Shown here in pieces: positions 33,901-41,934 of a DNA stretch of 64,000 nt. Source of the DNA: Zygaena filipendulae (lineage: Eukaryota > Arthropoda > Insecta > Lepidoptera > Zygaenidae); the NCBI GenBank assembly GCA_907165275.2, contig OU015651.1, positions 15,150,501 to 15,214,500 on the forward strand, in the 5' to 3' direction. Below the pieces are notes generated by a model. That model was given only the letters and a program-made list of their open reading frames with translations, searched no databases and was not told the DNA's origin. Position 1 is the stretch's first letter. Every line of letters starts with the position of its first letter. A program made the translations under genes and the position numbers.

Positions 33901-34963
33901 TAGTGCCTGTATATGAACGTAAACAAATACTATCATCTGACCGCAACGGCAAGTTTTTGAAATGTTGTACATAACTCTCGTAATTAATAGTAGATAACTT
34001 ACTGCCCGTGTCCAATTCAAACGTTACCCGCTTGCCGTTGATCGCTAATTGCACCCAATATGGTTTGCCGTTCCTATTACACACATTCAAATTGTAACAA
34101 TCGCACTCCGATTCACTTTCACTTTCTATATAATTATGCCTACGCGCCGGTGCGCGCCCCGCACCCCTCTCACTATTTTTACACATCGCCTTCACATGCC
34201 CTTTTTGCCTACACATATCGCACGTATAATTCTTGAACCGGCACATATCTGCTCGGTGCTCACGCCCGCACCGCCAGCACGAACGAGCGTAGCGCGCGCC
34301 GCCGCCGCCGCCGCCGCCGCTCGCGCCAGCACCGCCGCCGCCGCTCACGCCAGCACCGCCGCTCGGCCCGCCGACCGGCGCGGGGCGCACGCCTCGCGCC
34401 CCGCCGCGCCCGGCCGCCGCCTCCACGCTGTGTAGCGGCTCAGCCGCAGCCGCGCCGTTGCTCGTGCTCGTACCGCTTGCCTGCGCGTGCCGATCCGCCG
34501 CTTCGAGTGCGAATGCCAACTCGACTGCTCTTTTGTACGTCAGTTTGGGTTCTGCGAAGAGTCTGGACCTCATGTCCTCACTCCACAAACCTGACACGAA
34601 TTGGTCGCGTAGGTTTTCTTCGAGATTACCACGGAACTCGCACGTCGTCGCCAAGTGCTTGAGCGCTTGTAAGTAAGCGCCGAGGGACTCGCCTTGCGTC
34701 TGTCGTCGCTGTCGGAACAGATGCCTCTCAGCTATCTCCGAGCGTTTCGGTTCGAGGTGATCACCGACAATTTTAACTAATTCGCGAAAAGTTTTAGATT
34801 CAGGGGTGTTCGGAGCACATAAGTCGCACATCAGGTCGTACGTGTCCGCCCCGACCACTGTCACCAACGTTGCCACTTGTAACTCGGCTTTTATTTCATT
34901 CAAGGTAACGAACTGTTCGACCCGCCGAATGTATGCAGCCCATTTTTTTGCTCGACAGGTCAA
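30950..34963 (-). CDS. Gypsy Gag-Pol polyprotein
   Basis: A single open frame of 1,337 codons encodes the structural and replication proteins of the retrotransposon. Gag covers about the first 240 residues and ends in a Gly/Ala-rich linker. Two zinc knuckles follow (CWRCGREHRADMC and CDMCRQKGHVKAMC, about residues 230-265). Then come the protease (ELDTGS near 320), reverse transcriptase (FLDDIA near 600), RNase H (AVDSSSYGIG near 747), the integrase HHCC zinc finger (about 965-1005) and an integrase core (IDFAEF, SDGGPPF, AENAV). The frame begins at a non-ATG codon. The nearest upstream ATG (34988) is in another frame, offset by one base at an A7 run (34943-34949), so the Gag start may be frameshifted by one base, or the run may be a sequence error. 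Confidence 0.9.
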   Translation of the reverse strand: MTCRAKKWAAYIRRVEQFVTLNEIKAELQVATLVTVVGADTYDLMCDLCAPNTPESKTFRELVKIVGDHLEPKRSEIAERHLFRQRRQTQGESLGAYLQALKHLATTCEFRGNLEENLRDQFVSGLWSEDMRSRLFAEPKLTYKRAVELAFALEAADRHAQASGTSTSNGAAAAEPLHSVEAAAGRGGARGVRPAPVGGPSGGAGVSGGGGAGASGGGGGGGARYARSCWRCGREHRADMCRFKNYTCDMCRQKGHVKAMCKNSERGAGRAPARRHNYIESESESECDCYNLNVCNRNGKPYWVQLAINGKRVTFELDTGSKLSTINYESYVQHFKNLPLRSDDSICLRSYTGTIIEPIGYIVVDAVLGEHSAKNLKLFVIKNGGPPLLGRTWLSSLKIDRVNICEQLFYSSDATNLVDELKREFPTVFAPGLGTCTKKNSLRFKDRNPVFVKARPLPLALRKPVELELERLVAEGTIYKVDYSDYGTPIVPVIKKSGDIRICGDYKVTVNPKLSRDPYPLPRIEELFAALSGGEQYSKIDLTNAYQQLMLEEESQACTAITTHVGTFVYRRTPFGLTCIPEKFQKFMEETLKGLRGVVAFLDDIAVTGRTRVEHITNLKALFERLREVGLRIKLEKCTFMQDNITYVGFIIDKYGLHPDPCKIKAIVEAPAPSDVTQLRSFLGLINYYAKFIPNFSHILHPLHDLLRKNVPWSWGDKCEKAFKEIKKEMLKSKVLAHYDPELPLLLAVDSSSYGIGSVLSHRFPDGAERPVCFASRTLNSAERAYSQLDKEALAIVSGVVKHHQYLYGRRFTIKTDHKPLTFIFGPKMGLPQTAASRLQRYAMKLAAYDFDIEFVKSKDNSNVDALSRLPLPGERRSASGPSAVSYINYVEDSFPISAREVALKTQSDETLKKIYKYAMEGWPTSIDSDSIKPFYNRKDLLSIDQGCILYNHRVVIPEALRGQVLRELHEGHLGVVKMKSIARSYAYWPNIDADIERLGNGCGACRQQRDAPPRAALHPWVFPARPWQRLHIDFAEFQGKHYLVSVDAHSKWIEVQKMSSTNAAATVRKLRELFARFGLPTQVVSDGGPPFGSAEFADYMGKNCITHTITSPYRPAGNGAAENAVKTVKRAMKKAAHEGLDTDTAVTRFLFQYRNCEHATTGVAPAEAMLGRRLRGRLDALRPSAQSRVERAQESAGRGGRAAERSVQPGEPVLARDYRPRADKWQPATVSARDAPLTYRVRLSDGSEWKRHVDQLIPLKNTTARNSGTNGQMNTSTYEHNEEATPRTIPESVTPTPDARADSRDDGGPAPGCAPNAPAMRPIRACRLKAKHNYYG

Positions 34964-35088
34964 AGTTTTCGATTTTACCGATCGGCATGTTGAATATTTA
35001 GGTAAATAAAAACGATTACACTATTATTGGCACACTTTCCGCGAATTTTTATCCTCGTCGCCAGTAAGATACGGGGAGTGAATAAATA

Positions 35089-36397
35089 AAGGGTGTCCAG
35101 CGGAAAATTTTCTTTTTTAAACTTAAATAAAAACCATATTATTAAACTCAAAATATTTATTATATTTTTAAAACAAAGCACGTTTCTGCGGATTTCATTT
35201 TTTAAAAATAATGTCTTCCAAGTGACGTCCATTACGCGCAACACACTCTTGTAAGCGAACCCTTATGTTGGCGAATACGCGCGAACACAGTGCTTGGGGG
35301 ATAGCATCAACTTCACGACGGATATTTTCTTGTAGGGCAGGTATGGTGCGGGGATTATTGCAGTAAACTTTAGACTTGAGGTATCCCCACAAGAAAAAAT
35401 CACAGGGCGTCAAGTCAGGCGATCGTGGTGGCCAGGCTATGTCTCCGTACTTGCTTATTAATTTTCCAGGGAAAATGTCCCTTAACTTCGATATAGAGAC
35501 CCTGGCAGTGTGCGGAGTTGCCCCATCTTGCTGGAAATGTGTTCTGTTGTTGCGTCCCAGAAAAACTTGCAATTGCGGCACCAAAAACTCCTCAATCATG
35601 CGGCAGTATACAGAGGAAGTCACAGTTTCCCCCTCATTAAAAAAATACGGTCCGACTATTCCATGAGCTGAGATGGCGCACCATATTGTGGTTTTAGCGC
35701 AGTGCAAACTTTTCTCATGACGTTCTCTTGGGTTGTTGGGATTCCAGTAACGCATATTTTGCTTGTTTACGTAACCCCCGATGTGAAAATGTGCTTCATC
35801 GCTGAACAATATGTTTCCAAGTGTTCTGGGGGTTCGAAAACGTTCCAAAGCCGTTCTGGCGTAACTTTCCCTTAAAACATAATCGTTCTCATTAAGTTTT
35901 TGGACAATTTGCAATTTATAGGGATGAAGTTTTAGTTTTTTTCTCAAAATCGTATGCACAGTTGACTTCTTAATGCCTGTAGAAGCGGAAATCTTTCGTA
36001 CTGATTTCCTAGGATTTGTAAGAATTTCTTGGCGCACCTGTATCACTCGTTCTGGTGTTGCTGCCGACGAAGACGGTCCTGGTGGCGGCCTATTAATCGT
36101 TGTCCCTTCTTCTCTAAATCTTTGCACCCACGTTCTGATAAGCTGCGTACTCGGACCATCGCTTAATCGCCGAATGTTGTAGTGCAAACAAAAAGCACGA
36201 CGCGCTCGAATAGGTGAATTTCCGCTCATCAAATATTGTTCCACCGCGTACGCGCGGTGCGCTCCCGACCAATGACTCATGGCGACTGACAAATCCGCAG
36301 AAACGTCGCTACTAACGCCACCCGCCCCGCGGCCCTAACCCCGCTAACAAATGAGTAACGTTGATTTAAAGTAAAAAAATTCCCGCTGGACACCCTT
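35089..36397 (-). mobile_element. Mariner (DD41D) transposon, 1,309 bp
   Basis: Terminal inverted repeats AAGGGTGTCCAGCGG match exactly at both ends, and TA is duplicated at 35087-35088 and 36398-36399. A subterminal inverted repeat (ACGTTTCTGCGGATTT) lies near each end. The transposase frame is intact, so it may be a recently active autonomous copy. Confidence 0.92.
35195..36292 (-). CDS. Mariner transposase, DD41D type
   Basis: A 365-residue uninterrupted frame with two N-terminal helix-turn-helix-like parts (about 1-110), then a DDD catalytic core: FSDEAHF, QQDGATPHTA and PCDFFLWG. I count 41 residues between the second and third aspartates, which places it in the DD41D (rosa-like) lineage rather than DD34D mariner. 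It would bind the terminal repeats and cut and paste the element at TA. Met-1 or Met-5 may be the start. The frame fills most of the element. Confidence 0.9.
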   Translation of the reverse strand: MSVAMSHWSGAHRAYAVEQYLMSGNSPIRARRAFCLHYNIRRLSDGPSTQLIRTWVQRFREEGTTINRPPPGPSSSAATPERVIQVRQEILTNPRKSVRKISASTGIKKSTVHTILRKKLKLHPYKLQIVQKLNENDYVLRESYARTALERFRTPRTLGNILFSDEAHFHIGGYVNKQNMRYWNPNNPRERHEKSLHCAKTTIWCAISAHGIVGPYFFNEGETVTSSVYCRMIEEFLVPQLQVFLGRNNRTHFQQDGATPHTARVSISKLRDIFPGKLISKYGDIAWPPRSPDLTPCDFFLWGYLKSKVYCNNPRTIPALQENIRREVDAIPQALCSRVFANIRVRLQECVARNGRHLEDIIFKK

Positions 36398-36483
36398 TAC
36401 AAAGACGGAGGTCGGATCACAACTGACTTTAATATTTTAAACACGATAATACAGCTACCCACATAAGCATACCCTACAACAAT

Positions 36484-36715
36484 GTGATACCGTATGAAAA
36501 TACAGCCAAATATTTGGGCCTGATACTTGACACCAAGCTCCGCTGGAGAGCTTACGTCAAAAAGAAACGCAATGAACTAGAACTTCGCTATAGGAAGATG
36601 CATTGGCTGCTCGGGAGACACTCGGCGTTATCAGTGCACAACAAACTACTGCTGTACAAACAAGTCCTAAGAAGTGCTGTACAAACAAGTCCTGACTTAG
36701 TTTGGCCGAGACAAT
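36484..36715 (+). mobile_element. Jockey-type LINE reverse transcriptase, right half
   Basis: It continues the frame at 30360: AKYLGLILDTKLRWRAYVKK and HNKLLLYKQVLR, the thumb region of Jockey-clade RTs. It ends in a short direct duplication (GCTGTACAAACAAGTCCT). Confidence 0.7.
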
Positions 36716-36840
36716 CAAGGTCAAGTCGACGGCGAAGTCAACGACTTTAGTCCCAGGTGGTAGCTGAATTCTGAGCACGCTGTCGTACATAATGTTCCAG
36801 AGTAAGGGGGCCAAGACGGAGCCCTGAGGAAAACTCGATA
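36700..36840 (-). mobile_element. Second LINE RT fragment, catalytic site altered
   Basis: The minus strand reads PQGSVLAPLLWNIMYDSVLR and then VVDFAVDLTLI, an RT palm with FAVD where FADD is expected. It abuts the plus-strand Jockey piece head on, showing rearrangement. Confidence 0.65.
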
Positions 36841-37374
36841 AGGCCTATCTTCAGAAACTCTACACCTTAGTCGAAATATGTGACTTGTCCGTTTCGTCAC
36901 TTCAATAATTATTGTATAACAGAAAAGTATTGAACATTTGAATAGAGTGGAATGGCCAAGCCACATATTCTGACTAAAGTGTAGAGTTTTTAAAGTTAGG
37001 CCTTGTTAGGGTGTGTACGTGTATAAGCTTGGCTCTTCATGAGATCTGATAATTTTTTGACAGTGCCTGTCACATGGTCGCGTCTCGGCATCATTTTACA
37101 TGAATTTTATTTTTGGTGGGATTAGATTTATTCATTACCTAATGTAATTTTAAAGTTTTCCAGCGAAATATCCACCTGTAGGTTACCCGCGTCATTGAAA
37201 TATATAGAGTCGAGGACGCTGTTGGTGGCACCGGAGGCATACAAATTTTCCACTTCCAGACTAAAATACACCGTTCTGAAAACAATAATATATTTTGAGT
37301 TATCACGATGATTTTGCTTACCAACAGGCGTTCACTAAAAGTAGAGTTCAGTGAAGAATATTTATACCCGACCC

Positions 37375-37555
37375 GATTATTATACCCGTGGTAATTTCGG
37401 AGTTTCCGCGAAAGTTCCGGGATTAAAAACTACTCAATGTTCTTTTGTATATTCTTGACAACGTGTCATCAAAATTTCATGATGACCGGTGGAGTAGTTT
37501 AGCGGTGAAAAGTAAAAACAAACAAACTGACATTCATATTTATATTATGTTGGTT
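37375..37555 (-). mobile_element. Degraded Helitron-like copy in intron 2 of gene C
   Basis: GTGGTAATTTCGGAGTTTCC and TTTCATGATGACCGGTGGAG match the family. A more eroded counterpart lies at 12720-12790 in gene B. Confidence 0.45.
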
Positions 37556-37780
37556 AGGGTTGTGACGCGAAAACTTTTCATTTATTAATCGATTTTTTAC
37601 TGTCACAACTTGGCTTTGTTTCAAATACATACAAGTATATAGGTATAGGAGCAATTATATAGTACATAGGTATCTCTGAGCGATTTTTTATTTTAGTTTA
37701 TGGCGTTTACTTACTCGTAAAATACGCATGTGTCTTGGAATTGCGGTACCTCCAATGGATCATGACCGCGGTCTATGATT

Positions 37781-37788
37781 TCTTACCT
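37781..37788 (-). promoter_or_regulatory. New 5' splice-site consensus overlapping the gene C stop codon
   Basis: The minus strand reads AG|GTAAGA and contains the TAA stop at 37785-37783. Gene B has AAGCAGCTAA at this place, with no GT donor. Phase 2 at this donor equals the phase of the normal exon 2 donor (37714), so its use keeps the frame. Confidence 0.65.
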
Positions 37789-38539
37789 TAAGTCCTCAAG
37801 CAAAGATTCAATTATTATACCAATGATATACGTGCCAGCTTCGGTTCGTTTCACTTCTTTAGGATCTAAAAAAAAAAAACAATAAGAAGTAATTTCTTTC
37901 AAAAGAAGTTCGTTCTGTGTAACGGAACGGAATGTTTAGTTTTTGTTAGGGAGTGTCCAGTGGCAATCTCTCGGCTCCATCTACAAGCATGACTTAAAGC
38001 GTAGAAACTAAGCTACACCTATATACAGGATGTTACAAAAAGGTGTAGTCATACTTAAAAGTTGTGTTCACGTTAACGTCTGCAATAATTTAAAACTAGT
38101 ACGTATAATTGAACCGGCATCATTAAATGGACTTTCCTAAAAATTGCTAAGTTTGCTGTTATTAACAGCTTGTCTCTGCAACCCAACGGTGATAAAGTGC
38201 ATCAAAATATGATGTTGAACTCATCACTTGTAACCAGTTTATAAGTTGCCCAGTGATATGTTTACTTTGTTGCGGAAGTGGTCAAAAAAATGGTTATGAA
38301 ATTTAGAAATAAGGTTTTTGAGCTAAATACTACGGTCAAATTATTGTATAAGATTGCCAGATCACAATCTTTAAATATTCGTAAGTTACACACGCTGGGC
38401 ACTCTGCCCGTTCGCGAAACGTCCGTATAGGAGCTTCGCTTCGAAAGTGTGTCAAATCATTTAGGAAGACGAGGTTCCAATATTAGTTGATTAATTAATA
38501 AGCTATTATAATAGCTTACTTTGGGTTCAAGAGATATGT

Positions 38540-38757
38540 GTATTTTGTGAAGAGAAAAAAAAAACCATGTGACGTCACACCTAGGTACACTTTATACTTT
38601 GTTATAACGTCGCGAACTCCCACTCCTAAGCTTTAATGCGTTTTATCTAAGTATTTTTTTAATGATTTGAAAAAGCAAAAAATACGTTTTTTTTTCTCAT
38701 CCAACTGATGGACTAAATAGAATTTTGATTTTTATACTTCGTCATCATGCCCCTTCG
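38540..38757 (-). mobile_element. MITE-T relic in intron 1 of gene C
   Basis: TGACGTCA at 38570-38577 and the distal TCATCATGCCCC end are visible; the middle is eroded. Intron 1 of gene B lacks it. Confidence 0.5.
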
Positions 38758-39018
38758 GGAACTCAAGAGTTCGGGAACTATTATTATAATATGGTGCGAC
38801 AGTCTGACACACTGACACACACGTTCAACTTATAACACTTATACATAGTTTGCGTCGGGTATTAAAAATACCTTGCAAAGCGGTTCTGAAAAGAGAACTG
38901 CTTGTAGTCCCCGCAACCAGCAAAGCGAAGACAAACAAGATGACTTTCATTTTGTCGTCAGTTAAGTCTGTTCGCCTGGAATAGTAAGAAATATATCTGT
39001 TGTTACTGAATAATTTCC

Positions 39019-39228
39019 TGTTAATAACTAAATGTTCTGCGCGGTTTCACCCGCGTTGAAATGGAGTTCCCACGGGAATTCCAGAATAAATAGTAAACGT
39101 TGTCCTTCTCTGTAACCCTGAAAGTGTGTATGCAAAATTTCATGATGATCTGTCGAGCCATTAAGCACTACAGACAATCAGACAGACAGAATATACTGTC
39201 GTATTTTAAACAATATAATATTATTAGG
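39019..39228 (-). mobile_element. Single Lep1-like Helitron upstream of gene C
   Basis: The counterpart of the four-unit array at 13824-14591. It has GCGCGGTTTCACCCGCG and TTTCATGATGATCTGTCGAG and is followed by the shared GGGATCACCAACGAAGCCGG. Confidence 0.6.
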
Positions 39229-40104
39229 GATCACCAACGAAGCCGGTGAAAGTGATTAATATTTCACATCAACTTTGCTATAAAGCAGCCAGACCTGCTA
39301 AATGGGTTGGGTTAATACTGAAGAGAAGAAGAAAGAAGAAAATACATTTATTTCAGCACAAAACACAAGAAAGACTTCTATCTTTAATAAAGTAGCTTGC
39401 CAAGCAGAGCTTCTATTTCTGTGGAAACCATTTCTCTTCGGCGCATCGGCGGCCGCTGCCGAGGCGCGCTCTCTGCGCTCGCTCGGCTTGCGTCGTGGTC
39501 AGCGGTACAAACCTAACCTAACTTGGCATATCGGCCGGGTGCTCTGAATCTTAGAATTGTTCACTACCACAGCAATGTTTATGTGAAAAATAAATAACAA
39601 CGAGCGATTAATTAATGATCTTGTCATTTATCACATCGACTCTAACATATTCACTGAATAAAGTTTTCGACAAGTATACAACATAACCTAATGGTGGGAA
39701 AACACAATATGCGGAACATAATATGCTTTCTGTAACTATGCGCTGCCCCATATAAGGTGGCACTTTCTGAGCATTTAATTATTCTCTCGGATAACCTTAC
39801 AAATAGTTTGTTTTTAATGAATATTATAAAACTAATGAATATTACAAGTAACAACGTACCAGAAAAAAATGCACAAAACACTGAATCCAATTGTTGATTT
39901 CAGGTGTTTATATGTATATTATTTTCGGCATTATCAATTAGATAGATAAGCTGAAAATATAATAAAGGTTAAAAAACAGTGCGTTTGTCCGTGGGTTTGC
40001 ACAGCGAAAAATATATTATATTTATTTAGGTATAACTTTATTAAAAAAAATTGAAGTGGTCAGACGTCTAGCCTGTTAATAATCTTAATTTATTTATATA
40101 AAAA

Positions 40105-40300
40105 CTAGCTGTACGCGCGGTTTAACCTGCGGTAATTTCGGAGTTTCCGTAGGAATTTCGGTATAAAAAGTACCCTATGTCCTTCTCTGTACCCCTGACA
40201 ACGTGCATGCCAAGTTGCATCCAAATGTTTTTGCGTGATTGAGTAACAAACATCCAAACATCTAAACATCCACACTTTCACATTTATAATACTAGTAGGA
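40105..40300 (-). mobile_element. Lep1-like Helitron
   Basis: CTAGCTGTACGCGCGG to TATAATACTAGTAGGA. Confidence 0.6.
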
Positions 40301-41020
40301 TGAATCCCTATTTCCTTTGTTCACGGCATCACGCGAGTGAATCTCCGACGCGGTTGGACCGATTTTGACGGGACTTTCACTGCTAATTAGCTGATGTTAT
40401 AAGGAGTAAATTAGGCTAATAAAATAATGAACTGAAAGGATGAATTGTTCTTTATAGACCACACCAGAGTATCCATAAAATTTTGGATTCAGATTATGTT
40501 GTTATTAAGTTATCCGATATTTATCTTAAAAAGTAGAGCAAAATAAGTTGTCTAAATCTATATCTATTCAATCCGTATTATTTATTATAACTGTAAAAAT
40601 AAATTATGATTTACAACAATCTCCTGTATTTCATTATAAATAACTAGATTAATGAATCGAAAAATTTGATAATTTCTTAACGTTTTTTTCGAGATGACTT
40701 TGTGATAGAAACAAGGTCCTAAAGACAGTCATTCACTGAAGGTTTAAAATAAGATAAGATAATGTCCCACGCGCCCGTTTGCCCCCTATGACATAAAAAA
40801 AAACTTTATTTAGCAAGAACAACACGTACACGATATGATACATTTTAGAAGGCACTCTACAAACTTTGCTGACGGTGAGCAAAATCCCATCAGCACGTCG
40901 AACTCCTGACAACTTGCCAGGAGGGTTTTGCTTATAGGAATCAATATTCCTATGGCACAAAATTTATTTATAAAGCATTTTTTTACTGAGATATTTTTAA
41001 ATACATTCATACAATATTGA
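40301..41020. repeat. Repeat Z, inverted copy of 60541-61860
   Basis: Segments 40301-40740 and 40830-41020 recur in reverse at 61860-61285 and 60705-60541, for example AACAAGGTCCTAAAGACAG and CAGCACGTCGAACTCCTGAC. The far copy is interrupted by a Helitron and a palindromic MITE. A SINE-A tail lies at 40769-40804. Confidence 0.7.
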
Positions 41021-41260
41021 CGACCCGATTGGCGCAGTAGGTCACCATGCCTGCCCGCTAATCAAGAGGTTCCGGGTTTGATTCCCGGTGGGGGTGGACT
41101 TTGTGTGATGAACTAGAAAAAAATTTAGTCAAATAGCCCAACTTAATTTACCAAACTTGATAGACACGCCGCGATACGTGCTGACCAGATACGGGTTGCG
41201 ATAATTAATTTTACCAATTAGTCTTCAGGACCAGCCTATCGACTGTGGTGCGGATTTATA
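41021..41260 (+). mobile_element. SINE-B (tRNA-derived), plus copy
   Basis: Box A TTGGCGCAGTAGG (41029) and box B GGTTTGATTCCCGG (about 41075) with body AAATAGCCCAACTTAATTTA. It is followed directly by a Helitron-like copy. Confidence 0.75.
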
Positions 41261-41280
41261 TTTTAATATTTATGTATATA

Positions 41281-41508
41281 CTATCTGTCCCCCGCGATTT
41301 CATCCGCGGTAATTTCGGAGTTCCCGCGGAGGTTGCGGAAAAAAAGTACACTATGTTCTTCAGTTCCCGAGGGAATTCCGGGATAAAAACTATCCTATCT
41401 TTTAAGTTGGACCATATTATAAATGGTTACAAAATTTTATCAAAATCCGTTCAGTAGTTTCGGAGGCCATCGCGGACAAACAACGTGACACGTGATTTAT
41501 ATATATTA
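41281..41508 (-). mobile_element. Helitron-like composite
   Basis: CTATCTGTCCCCCGCG start and ACACGTGATTTATATATATT end, the same organisation as 24702-24929 and inverted at 45549-45782. Confidence 0.6.
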
Positions 41509-41684
41509 AGAATAAGATATTCATATTTTTATATGTATACCTACATTTTCATATGCATTTAGTGAAAGGCAGTTAATTTGGAATTACAAACAGACACATC
41601 AATTTTATTCATATGTATATATAGTAGGGATTTTCCAAAAACGTTACATTCATACATTGAGTACTGTATTATTATTATTATTAT

Positions 41685-41934
41685 TTTTAATAATCCACTT
41701 CACAACACACAGATCTACTTGATCCCACACTAAGTTATAAGCTTGTGTCGTGGAAACCAAGCAAACGTGGTATATACTACACATATTATTACATATATAT
41801 TATACTATACACACCCAGACTGGAAAATGGTACCCTGTATTCATCACACAAAGTCCACGCCCACCGGGAATCGAACCCGGAAGCTCTTGATTAGCGGGCA
41901 GGCATGGTGACCATTGCGCCAATCGGGTCGTCAG
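41685..41934 (-). mobile_element. SINE-B, minus full-length copy
   Basis: An (ATT)n tail at the left, a body with CCAAGCAAACGTGG, and the tRNA-like head (inverse of GGGTTCGATTCCCGG and TTGGCGCAATGG). The body also resembles part of intron 4 of genes B and C. Confidence 0.75.

Larger units (their letters stand above)
30509..36478 (-). mobile_element. Mag-like Ty3/gypsy retrotransposon
   Basis: A complete LTR retrotransposon in minus orientation with identical 105-bp LTRs and a 5-bp target duplication ACAAT (30504-30508, 36479-36483). The primer-binding site after the 5' LTR reads TGGCGACGAGGATA. Very short LTRs and this type of Gag-Pol resemble the silkworm Mag lineage. There is no envelope-like frame. 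LTR identity indicates recent insertion. Confidence 0.85.
35063..36478 (-). repeat. Gypsy 5' LTR, interrupted by mariner
   Basis: LTR parts 35063-35088 and 36400-36478 join at a TA dinucleotide to give 105 bp identical to the 3' LTR. The mariner and one TA copy lie between. Confidence 0.85.
29970..37123. mobile_element. Inverted-repeat composite carrying nested LINE, gypsy and mariner (intron 3 of gene C)
   Basis: Inverted repeats of about 125 bp at 29970-30098 and 36999-37123 begin AATCCCACCAAAAA and share ACTGTCAAAAA.TTATCAGAT and GAGCCAAGCTTATA. Inside are Jockey fragments, split by the gypsy element. Without the gypsy the unit is about 1.2 kb. Its right edge is 16 nt from the exon 3 splice donor. 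The superfamily is not identified. Confidence 0.65.
27188..38950 (-). pseudogene. TULIP/JHBP-like gene C: in-frame stop in exon 2, possible splice rescue
   Basis: A paralogue of gene B with all seven exons: 38950-38872, 37865-37715, 37275-37139, 29556-29490, 29115-29010, 28567-28472 and 27331-27188. All splice sites are canonical and phases match gene B. Exon 1 gives MKVILFVFALLVAGTTSSS. Exon 2 has an in-frame TAA at 37785-37783, where gene B encodes Gln in EDLKQLIID. The TAA lies within AG|GTAAGA, so splicing at 37787/37786 would delete 72 nt in frame and leave a 708-nt, 235-residue reading frame lacking the DPLEVPQFQDTC segment. Exons 4-7 remain open; exon 7 loses four codons internally and gains a four-residue tail (GLN end). 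Intron 3 contains 7.15 kb of nested elements. It may be a recent pseudogene or a gene with a shortened exon; transcripts would decide. Confidence 0.75.
26640..40055. repeat. Segmental duplication, copy 2 (contains gene C)
   Basis: Collinear with 7518-16385. It is longer mainly through the 7.15-kb nest at 29970-37123 and the LINE ends at 27812 and 28229. The right edge lies next to a SINE-A body fragment (GTGGTCAGACGTCTAGCC) at about 40056. Confidence 0.8.

Noticed and set aside
41029..41090. tRNA gene
   Set aside because: Boxes A and B are present but the sequence continues into a SINE body with other copies in the window; no proper acceptor stem was found.
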